Source of the DNA: Halorussus lipolyticus
Lineage (GTDB): Archaea; Halobacteriota; Halobacteria; Halobacteriales; Haladaptataceae
Assembly: GCF_029338375.1 (NCBI RefSeq)
Contig: NZ_CP119808.1
Location: forward strand, 1 to 64,000
DNA: 64,000 nt
Direction of reading: 5' to 3'
A model generated the notes under the pieces. It worked only from the letters and a program-made list of their open reading frames with translations, was not told the origin of the DNA and ran no database searches. Shown one piece after another: positions 56,601-62,662 of the stretch; within the stretch, counting starts at the first letter, position 1, and every line of letters begins with the position of its first letter. Position numbers and translations under genes: made by a program.

Positions 56601-56727
56601 CGAATATTCAAAACAGGAGACGTTGGAGGTAGTTGATAACGTACTTGAGCAGTGGGAGCAGTTTGCGCAACAAACCACCAGCGGTAACTCTAACTCCGGT
56701 AAATCATCCAGAAAACAGGGTCAGTAA
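53611..56727 (+). CDS. Tat-exported LamG-domain protein, possibly a degenerate metalloprotease
   Basis: 1038 residues. Tat signal RRDLLKLTGTLASTIGFS around residues 30-48, ending near VSAQ. Residues 55-205 form a discoidin-like beta domain. Residues 210-405 are a LamG/concanavalin-like domain (YDFEGTGTTVVDRSGNG, YTVSFWFKSDG, YTGRIDDVTIYKAAV), often carbohydrate-binding. Residues 420-565 are another beta domain. Residues 570-860 look like a zincin fold: AEMEVGHHF near 750 resembles HExGHxx, but the first His is replaced by Met. The C-terminus is basic and helical. The gene is AT-richer than the surrounding DNA and has no operon partner. Likely secreted and acting at the cell surface. Confidence 0.72.
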   Translation: MSDKDNIGFGSEYGRDQRHTANNAHSIPRRDLLKLTGTLASTIGFSTLTVSAQSEKTFVNAKTNGATADITQDTWKGSPVDMIDDDPDTQWQVAGNPNTIIAIFTLPHQARVTEDYLRIGTGGDRDVTEYELYARDSPSDSWSLKKVFSGSVTGDGTPDVRHTFESDPLEGKQFKLVITEHRAPDLCYTACDVPIREYQLLGKYLDTPSPEANYDFEGTGTTVVDRSGNGHTGEIVRADRVTDHGGTVINFDKSNNSYVRLGQEDTLDPLNGSYTVSFWFKSDGVSGGNETLFAKRGDSNERFRITLFDNGEGEGRLAFRVKDDPSLGNDHVKSDTTYTNGQWHRVDAVRDTDADQIELYVDYEPIGTAVDHQGDINPTGPAYLGGQPEYPNTRYYTGRIDDVTIYKAAVRPNAKTTTSISITNPRLVQSVENSRLDNNKDVINDSEFLTDDTHLSDPPLVANKATAFMFDITGENVDQLGGPVTVSVAVNGETQGELMIQAATVQDVVTSDVALFDKLVDNGNFDSPVFTVEEGDTVSLTVTGEGLETADQELTIGEDESEVSIVTMPALNVGVMPVERPDDYGTLEDSRFSYVDKVEQIAKQMQFLFPTHRVNIYRYTAGYVKGEYKKTFSRAQDFIFVQQTLNDLTPVTNGDDGEVFSVKNGDVIKNPQMEISAFDVTIAMLPEKYFDFHNWWEFDESSLRGVEPIYPEDADGDGVQDLQPPASTGVLISAPPATAEMEVGHHFINTQYPSSLADDGDTAHATPDLYSTTYYLSQSHVGAITGANSFMAHNGSWMDAKTFKLLIESGFDPVPEEGTLKDRVMSVSGTITDTSELLVDQMREIGSGLVQTAQDGVSVRVINVNGDTLESITVPQYVSFFTDEKRTPRQRAVTANIPYPADTYEVIFEVPEPNTGEITTTVVVPTAKQLSTLIEWIPESGFTRNPPERKTALRKKSERSERLVEKKKFRPAINTLRNDIRDKLEKWLKDDYEATVNEYSKQETLEVVDNVLEQWEQFAQQTTSGNSNSGKSSRKQGQ

Positions 56728-56972
56728 AAGCACCCAGTCACTGAATCTCCTATTTGCCAGGGTAGTAGAGGGCGACAACCCCTCGTTGCGCTAGCCGTGG
56801 ACTTCTGGACAGGATGTGAAAGAGTTCAAAAATGTGGTAGCCCAACAGCCATGAGAACCACCAACCGTTTGTTGGTTAAATCACACAGTAAACGCCATGC
56901 TACCAACTAGCCTTCTGGTCAGGAAGCTACGATTGCAGATCGGAGTGGCGTCAAGGACTATCTTGAACGTCC

Positions 56973-57077
56973 CCGGGTGCTCGCGGTCGGCTCTGCAAGA
57001 TATTTGGGCCTCTCAGCACTACCCGGCCCAGATAGTCGCTCGAGAGCCGACCACGTCCTTCGGACGCGAGCACCCGG
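56973..57077. ncRNA. Large branched inverted repeat, candidate structured RNA
   Basis: CCGGGTGCTCGCG at 56973-56985 pairs perfectly with 57065-57077, and GTCGGCTCT at 56986-56994 pairs with 57043-57051. The 13-base bulge on the right (57052-57064) can form a TCC-TTC-GGA mini-hairpin. Inside the loop GGGCC and GGCCC pair again (about 57006-57029). The nested arms could form a three-branched RNA or a DNA cruciform. No gene lies across it except a weak frame. Function unknown. Confidence 0.45.
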
Positions 57078-57203
57078 CCTCGTTCACTCCCACCCAGCTA
57101 CCAATCCCGGCCGAGTTCTATACTCTCTGTCCAATATGTGCGCAACCCTGTCTGCTTACCAGTCTTCGATCACCCATTCAAAGTAAACGATTGGCCGTGT
57201 TTT

Positions 57204-57232
57204 TGTGCGCCCGACAGGGGTGCGGGCGCACA
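57204..57232 (+). promoter_or_regulatory. Start-proximal hairpin B (G-rich loop family)
   Basis: A perfect 10-bp stem, TGTGCGCCCG with CGGGCGCACA, around ACAGGGGTG, preceded by GTGTTT. It lies 26 bases before the ATG of the DUF6735-like gene. Confidence 0.6.
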
Positions 57233-57258
57233 CAATTTGCCCGCTGATTCCACAGGGG

Positions 57259-57884
57259 ATGTCGCGCGCGCACTCATCGCCTACGAACGGTCAGACGCAT
57301 CGCACTCTCTCCACTACTCGCATAACGGAGCTCTCGACTATCGGTTGAAACACCAACTCACTACGGAGACGCCCTTCGGTGGCGACCAACCATCGGAATG
57401 GACTCACGACCAGTACGACACCCTGCAATCGAGCACGGAGACGACCACCGACGCATACGCCGTGGACCGACAGTCACAGACACCAGTCAACCCAGACCCG
57501 ATTACTGTGGGAGTTTCAGTGGACGAGGTTCACTCAGAGTATCTTGACTATCTCCATCACGAAGCCTTCTACGTGGTTTCACAGGACTTCGAGGTGACAG
57601 CGTATCGAACGTGGTGGCTTGGCCTTGAGTACGACGCTGAAACTGTCGAGTCTTCAGAGACGACGGGCAATGGCGTCCTCCAGTCCGTCAGTTGGCGGGA
57701 CAGCGAATCGCTTCACGAGGAGTACAGCCACGGCCAATTCCACGCGTTGAAAGTCATCGTCGGTGACCGCGTTGACGACGGTGAGTTCACGCTTGGGGAG
57801 GCACGGGCGTACATCGTCGAAAAACTTCGGGCGTGGAGTCGTGACGAGACGGCGGTCATCGGCCCCCACGACGGCGTGTTGTGA
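57259..57884 (+). pseudogene. DUF6735-like plasmid protein with 2-bp slip in a CG repeat at its start
   Basis: The frame encoding ALIAYERSDASHSLHYSH, RLKHQLTTETPFGG, YLDYLHHEAFYVVSQDFEVT, TWWLGLEYDAETVE and LGEARAYIVEKLRAW matches a family I remember as DUF6735, common on haloarchaeal plasmids; function unknown. Its natural start, ATGTCGCGCGCG at 57259, is in another frame. Removing one CG unit from the CGCGCGCG run would join ATG to the body as M-S-R-A-L-I-A-Y. So the gene is off by two bases as written; the 57138 ATG would force translation through the hairpin. Slippage, phase variation or a read error are possible. Confidence 0.65.
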
Positions 57885-57909
57885 CGTGTGGCGTACGGGG
57901 AGTTTGTGT

Positions 57910-57931
57910 GCGCCTGCAGGGGTGCAGGCGC
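57910..57931 (+). promoter_or_regulatory. Start-proximal hairpin C (G-rich loop family)
   Basis: GCGCCTGC pairs with GCAGGCGC around AGGGGT, preceded by GTTTGTGT, 26 bases before the ATG at 57957. Same layout as hairpin B. Confidence 0.6.
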
Positions 57932-57956
57932 GACCCACTAAGGTCGCGTCACAACA

Positions 57957-58175
57957 ATGACTGAGGGGACTTGACGTCCATTCGGCCGAAGTCGTATCGA
58001 CGCAGTAGAACACGACCTTGAACGCTGGCTCCTCCGACAGGCGCAAGCCGGTGTCCCCGAACTCGTGCTCGTCGATCTCCTTCGAGAGTACGCCGACGTG
58101 ATTGAGCGTCAGGGCATGATCTCGCGCTCATGGGATGGACCGTCGTGCACGAGTCAGCACTCAACGCAGAGTTAG
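57957..58175 (+). pseudogene. Small plasmid protein with in-frame TGA near the start
   Basis: ATG at 57957 gives MTEGT, then TGA at 57972-57974, then an unbroken frame RPFGRSRIDAVEHDLERWLL, QAQAGVPELVLVDLLREYAD and VIERQGMISRSWDGPS to TAG at 58175. The body is helical, acidic and clearly coding-like; I recall similar short proteins before zinc-ribbon genes on haloarchaeal plasmids. Internal starts lie downstream of the conserved part. The stop makes it a pseudogene as written. Confidence 0.6.
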
Positions 58176-58183
58176 ACCAACCG

Positions 58184-58339
58184 ATGAGTATTCTTCAGCT
58201 TTTTCACCGCCTCGTAGCGAGGCAAAGCAAATCAACGACAGTGTATGAGTGTCGGTACTGTGGGACGATTATTGACTCGCAGACAGATCAATGTCCTTAC
58301 TGTGGCCCAACGGAGGTCGTCAAATACGAATTCCCCTGA
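58184..58339 (+). CDS. 51-residue zinc-ribbon protein
   Basis: ATG at 58184 gives MSILQLFHRLVARQ, then a single zinc ribbon: CRYCGTIIDSQTDQCPYCG with two CxxC pairs 13 residues apart, and a short basic-acidic tail. It overlaps nothing and follows the broken small gene by 8 bases, so both probably belong to one transcript led by hairpin C. Mini zinc fingers are frequent in haloarchaea and may bind nucleic acid or protein. Confidence 0.65.
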   Translation: MSILQLFHRLVARQSKSTTVYECRYCGTIIDSQTDQCPYCGPTEVVKYEFP

Positions 58340-58556
58340 GATAGTAGTTTCGTGACTCCTATCCGGCCTACTTTAATCGTGGATATACATTTATTGAACG
58401 AATGCATTAACCACAGAGTGACACGATTGTCGAACAATGACATCGTTAGACGAGGCATTAGAAGCGTTGTATCGAAATTCAACCAAATCAATCTCGTTTT
58501 AGTAGGGAAAGCATTAGGGATGAATAGCTAAAAAAGTAGACGTAGAACACCGATTC

Positions 58557-58805
58557 ATGTCCGAAACTGCAACAATCGTCGTGGAACGTGACGATCGAAT
58601 GATCCACCAGGATATGGAAGCTATCCAAGGAAGTATCATCAATCCTCTCGGGAAGCTTCCGGAAGGAACGTTTGAACGCGTCCAAGAGGAGGTACAGTTA
58701 ATGTACGAGAAATCAGACTTGAGAAATGGAGAGCGGCGTGAGGTGGGTGAGGTCAAATACGAACCAGGGAAAGACGGTGATATCATCGAAATTCAAGTGT
58801 CTTGA
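58557..58805 (+). CDS. Small protein, unknown
   Basis: 82 residues: a beta-like start (TATIVVERDD), a helix (TFERVQEEVQLMYEKSD), and a polar end. AGCTAAAAAAG about 27 bases upstream acts as a TATA box and supports a leaderless ATG at 58557. No family recognised. A preceding 21-codon frame at 58437 has no support. Confidence 0.55.
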   Translation: MSETATIVVERDDRMIHQDMEAIQGSIINPLGKLPEGTFERVQEEVQLMYEKSDLRNGERREVGEVKYEPGKDGDIIEIQVS

Positions 58806-59132
58806 AGCGGCCGTGACCAGGTAAATCTATGATGTAGCGTTCCGGTGCTGAGACAATTAATGCAAATCCGTGAGATACTATACTGCCGATCAGAAAGTAA
58901 TAATCGAAAACTACGGTCGGGTTGGCCGCTTATGACTTCAGCGTACATCAGCGATGTTTTTTAATCAAATCTTGGTGGGGGCGGAAATTGTTGTGACATA
59001 CTTCCCAGGGGTGACCAAAATTGAATTCGCCAGCCGGGAATGAGTTATGTCTCCGAGCGACGGTGCGACAAGAACAGAAAGACCGTACAGTAACTGGATC
59101 CGCCCAAAGGAGTGGATGTCGGTGAGTCGTGT
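58806..59132. other. Intergenic gap
   Basis: 327 bases downstream of the convergent DISARM-type operon and the small gene. No coding frame or clear hairpin was recognised. Confidence 0.4.
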
Positions 59133-61790
59133 TCACCGGTGGATTGAGCGGGTCAGCGTGAAGAGCAACAGCGCGCTCATAAGCGCGCCGACAAACCCCT
59201 CCGTCGCCGCGACGAGTGCTGTCGCGTTACCGACGGATTTCCCGATCGAACCAGTGAGTAGAGTCGCGAATGAGCCAATACTGAACACAAGATTCTGCAA
59301 GAGTCCAACACTGGTGTCTGGTCTGAAGAGGTAAACGACCCAGTACGCGACGACGATGACGCCCGAGGAAACGACGACACGAGACCCGCTCTCGCCGTGT
59401 TTTGAGAGGATCCCGAATAGGAAGATGAGGACAGACTTCACAAACGGGACGATTCTGTGCTTGAGCGACTGGCCGGGCAAGAGTGCCTCGGCGGCGTGGT
59501 TCCGCGTCTGATAGCGCATCTCGCGTTGGAAGAACTTGGACGCGGGTTCGTTCTGGCCTGTAACGTTCGCTCCCGTCTTCGCGTACTGGTAGGTTGTCTG
59601 GAGTCTCTGGTACTTGTTACGGTGTGTCTGCAATGAGTCGGAATCCGACCACCACGCCGAGAGGATATTTCGGTAGTCGCCTAGCCGGGAACAGAGATGA
59701 TCTAGATACGAGGTGTTGTCGGAATCGGAGTTCGTGTGGTGTATCTCCCACCTTAGTGTCCGGAGTTCTTGGAGGTGTGGGATGAAGTTGAACCCGTCAA
59801 AGCGGGTGTTCTTGACAAGACACCGGTCAAAGACGTCGGTGTGGACCGCGTCCGAGGAGAGGTCAACGTCACCGACTCGTGCCTGTTTGAAATTGACCGT
59901 GTACTGGGTCCCCTCATCGTCGGTGAGATCAATCTCGCCAGTGTCGACGGCCGCGTCCTTACACACGATGCGTGTATCTGTGACCACTCGTTCCGGAGTT
60001 AGGTAGAGTGACTTGACGTCGGTGTCACTCAACTGGAGGTTAACTTCGACGGTCACGGCGTTGAACGACGCGATACTGTCGAACGTCACATGGTCGAATC
60101 GGGCGGCGGGGGCGGCCCTCTCCTTGACGGGCCCGTCTCCGTCGGAGTCGGACCGCGCGTCCGTCTCCGTTGGAGGCGTCCAGTCGTCAAACGAGAGCGA
60201 TTCGCCGGTGTCGCGAGTTGCGGTGACGTCTTCGTCGACGGTCGTGTCTAACGTCAGTCGCTCTTCTTGCCCAGTCACGTCTCTCGGGTTGACACCGAAG
60301 TAGGCCCGATCAAATCGAGCCGGCTCGCTGAACGTGGCACCCGAGAAGTCGGCTGTGTGGAATATCGCGTCGTGGAATCCCACCTCGTTACCGAAGACCA
60401 CCGGGGGGATGGGGTCTTGCTCACCCCGCCGAGAGAACCACCCCAACTCGTGGAACTCGGCGAACTCGAACGTAGCCGTCCCCTCGAACCGGGCGCCGAA
60501 GAAGAACGCACGCCGGATGAATCGGACGGACTTGAAACTCGTCCGGTCCGTGAACCGCGTCCGTTCGAAGGACACGTCCCCGAGGAACGTGGTGCTCTCG
60601 AAGTCACAGTCCGACTGGAAGACGGACTGTTTGACACGCGCCGACTTCCTGACGTTGATGTTGTCGAACTCGGCGAACCCCCCGAACCTGGAGTTGACAA
60701 CCTCCAATGTGCCGACAGTGCTGTTCGAGAACTCGGCGGTACCACCGAGCGAGGTCCCGACAACTTTGAGTGTGTTACACTGGATGTCCGTGGCGGTGAG
60801 TACCTTGATGGACGCTTCGGAGATCGACAACTCGCCGTCAACGTTGACGCCATCAAGTCGCAACTCGTAGAGGTCGGCGTCGTCCAACCGGAGGTTGCCT
60901 TCACACACAGCGGGCTCACCCGAGTCGGGCCGTTCTGTCGTACTGAAGTTCAACACGCCAGTGGAGACTGCCTCCGTGAACGTCGCGTCACGGTGGAAAT
61001 CCGTGTCACGAAACGACGACGCGAACGGACCGAACCGGGTCTGTTTGAACCGGGCGACTGAGTGAAACTCCGAATCGTCAAACGAAACCTGACTGTGGAA
61101 GTCGGCAAACCGGCAGTCGAGACTTGACTCGAAGGTGGTGTTCTCGATGGTGGCGCGACCCTCAAAGTCAGAGTACCGGAACGTGATCGCGCCAGTCACG
61201 GTGCTGTCAATGATCGAGACTTGCTCGGGGAACGAGCAATCGTCGAGCCGCACCTTCCCTTTGACGGTGAGGTCGTCGGCTCGGAGACACTCAATCCTGC
61301 TCTCGGTGAGTTCCAACAGGTCGCTGATATCCGCGTGCGACAACTTGAGGTCCCCCTCGATCGTCACCTCAGAGGCTTCGAAGGTTTCACAGGTTAGTCC
61401 GGACGCGGCGACTCCACCCTTGATGACGGCGTTCTCGGCCGTGATTGTATCGATGGTCGCTCCCTCCAAACAGACGGCACTGCTGATCGTCGCCTCGTCT
61501 AACTTGAGGTGGCGAATCCGTGCGTCCGTCAGGTCAAGTGGTTGATTGTCGGAGAGTGCCGGAACACTGTTCGTCAGGTCGAGGGTCCGAAAGACCGCGC
61601 CACATAATGGTGCGTTTTCTTCGACCTCGTCGTGGAGTCTAGATTTCGATACCGATTCTGGTGAGTGGATGATGCAGTGGGGTCCGTTCCCTCCAACTTG
61701 CCGCTCGCAATCGATCGAGTCGCCGTTGGCGTCGGTTCCGGACCACTCACACAGGTCGATGTCCGACTCCAACTCTCGTGTCTTCGTCAC
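59133..61790 (-). CDS. Pentapeptide-repeat protein with channel-like membrane C-terminus
   Basis: 885 residues. The N-terminus has a possible zinc site (LCEWSG, CERQVGGNGPHCIIH; Cys14, Cys27, Cys37, His40). From about 60 to 500 run imperfect pentapeptide repeats of the A(D/N)LxX/F type (TRFTDRTSFKSVRFI, ATFEFAEFHELGWF), a right-handed beta-helix. Another repeat block spans 560-650. The last 100 residues have two hydrophobic helices around FSIGSFATLLTGSIGKSVG, then LVAATEGFVGALMSALLLF, an arrangement seen in two-helix ion-channel domains, though the usual TxGxGD filter is not conserved. Its GTG overlaps the drmC stop by 4 nt. It may be an effector or a membrane anchor of the defence system. 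Confidence 0.8.
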   Translation of the reverse strand: MTKTRELESDIDLCEWSGTDANGDSIDCERQVGGNGPHCIIHSPESVSKSRLHDEVEENAPLCGAVFRTLDLTNSVPALSDNQPLDLTDARIRHLKLDEATISSAVCLEGATIDTITAENAVIKGGVAASGLTCETFEASEVTIEGDLKLSHADISDLLELTESRIECLRADDLTVKGKVRLDDCSFPEQVSIIDSTVTGAITFRYSDFEGRATIENTTFESSLDCRFADFHSQVSFDDSEFHSVARFKQTRFGPFASSFRDTDFHRDATFTEAVSTGVLNFSTTERPDSGEPAVCEGNLRLDDADLYELRLDGVNVDGELSISEASIKVLTATDIQCNTLKVVGTSLGGTAEFSNSTVGTLEVVNSRFGGFAEFDNINVRKSARVKQSVFQSDCDFESTTFLGDVSFERTRFTDRTSFKSVRFIRRAFFFGARFEGTATFEFAEFHELGWFSRRGEQDPIPPVVFGNEVGFHDAIFHTADFSGATFSEPARFDRAYFGVNPRDVTGQEERLTLDTTVDEDVTATRDTGESLSFDDWTPPTETDARSDSDGDGPVKERAAPAARFDHVTFDSIASFNAVTVEVNLQLSDTDVKSLYLTPERVVTDTRIVCKDAAVDTGEIDLTDDEGTQYTVNFKQARVGDVDLSSDAVHTDVFDRCLVKNTRFDGFNFIPHLQELRTLRWEIHHTNSDSDNTSYLDHLCSRLGDYRNILSAWWSDSDSLQTHRNKYQRLQTTYQYAKTGANVTGQNEPASKFFQREMRYQTRNHAAEALLPGQSLKHRIVPFVKSVLIFLFGILSKHGESGSRVVVSSGVIVVAYWVVYLFRPDTSVGLLQNLVFSIGSFATLLTGSIGKSVGNATALVAATEGFVGALMSALLLFTLTRSIHR

Positions 61791-62662
61791 GTCGTGGTCA
61801 CCTCCCGTGCGGAAGAGATGACCGTATCAAAGACTCGCTCAAGTCGTTCGACTCGTGACCCTTCCACGATTACGCCGACCTCCAAGTTCTGGGCGAACCC
61901 ATACGTGGTGAAGTTTGCACTTCCGACATACGCGCGGTCGGCGTCGGCGACGAGAACCTTCGAGTGGAGCGTGTACAACGGCTGGCGCGAGTCCGGGTTA
62001 GCCTCGTAGTAGTCGTATACCCGCAATTCGCCGTTTTCACCGCCTGCGAGGTCGAACAGGTCGCTCAACGCAACCATGTTCGGTTCCCCAGCTTCGAGTT
62101 CTCGAGACACGACAGTAACGTTGACGCCACGTCGGATCGCCCCCTCAATTCCGGGAAGGAGCCACTCGACACCACCGGACTCAAGGTACGGACTCACAAT
62201 AGTGAGTGACTCACGAGCGTCACGACAGAGGTTGAGTAAGGCGCTCGTTAAACGCCGCATCTCGAAATCGGACGGCGACAGGTCGGCGAACTGGGGATCG
62301 GAGTCCGGGAGCGTACAGACGATTTCGTACTCCCCGGTGTCGAACTCCTCGGCCGCAGCCTGGAACGATCGCGAGACGGTCCGAGCCGTCACGAGGAGGT
62401 CAATCACCGCCTCACGGTCGAGCTCTCTAACACTTGATCGCTTTGAGTCGATCGTTGCGAGATCGCAGTTCTCAAGGAAGTACCCGACACCATCCGCGAG
62501 GTCGTCCCCAAAGCGACTCCGCGCGGTCGGGAACAACGGTCCGTCGGACTCGGGGGATCCGACCAAGACGTCACCAAGTATTACGTCCAGTTGGCGTGTG
62601 CTGTCGGCGATAACGGCTAGGTCGACCGCGTCTCGGAACCTAGTTGATACGGATTCACTCAT
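61787..62662 (-). CDS. drmC: DISARM DrmC-like phospholipase D-family protein
   Basis: From the ATG at 62662, 8 nt inside drmB, the protein has 291 residues; a GTG at 62695 would add 11. A single PLD motif is near the C-terminus: LHSKVLVADADRAYVGSANF, giving HxKx4D (His244, Lys246, Asp251 in the longer numbering) with GSxN after it. TIVSPYLESGGVEWLL matches the start of the PLD domain. DrmC proteins of DISARM have one such motif. The position after a DUF1998 gene makes DrmC the best call. In known DISARM the drmC gene is partly dispensable. Confidence 0.85.
   Translation of the reverse strand: MSESVSTRFRDAVDLAVIADSTRQLDVILGDVLVGSPESDGPLFPTARSRFGDDLADGVGYFLENCDLATIDSKRSSVRELDREAVIDLLVTARTVSRSFQAAAEEFDTGEYEIVCTLPDSDPQFADLSPSDFEMRRLTSALLNLCRDARESLTIVSPYLESGGVEWLLPGIEGAIRRGVNVTVVSRELEAGEPNMVALSDLFDLAGGENGELRVYDYYEANPDSRQPLYTLHSKVLVADADRAYVGSANFTTYGFAQNLEVGVIVEGSRVERLERVFDTVISSAREVTTT

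Noticed and set aside
60267..61061. 264-codon plus-strand frame over the pentapeptide gene
   Set aside because: Its regular Glu/Arg-rich product is the complement of the pentapeptide repeat codons.
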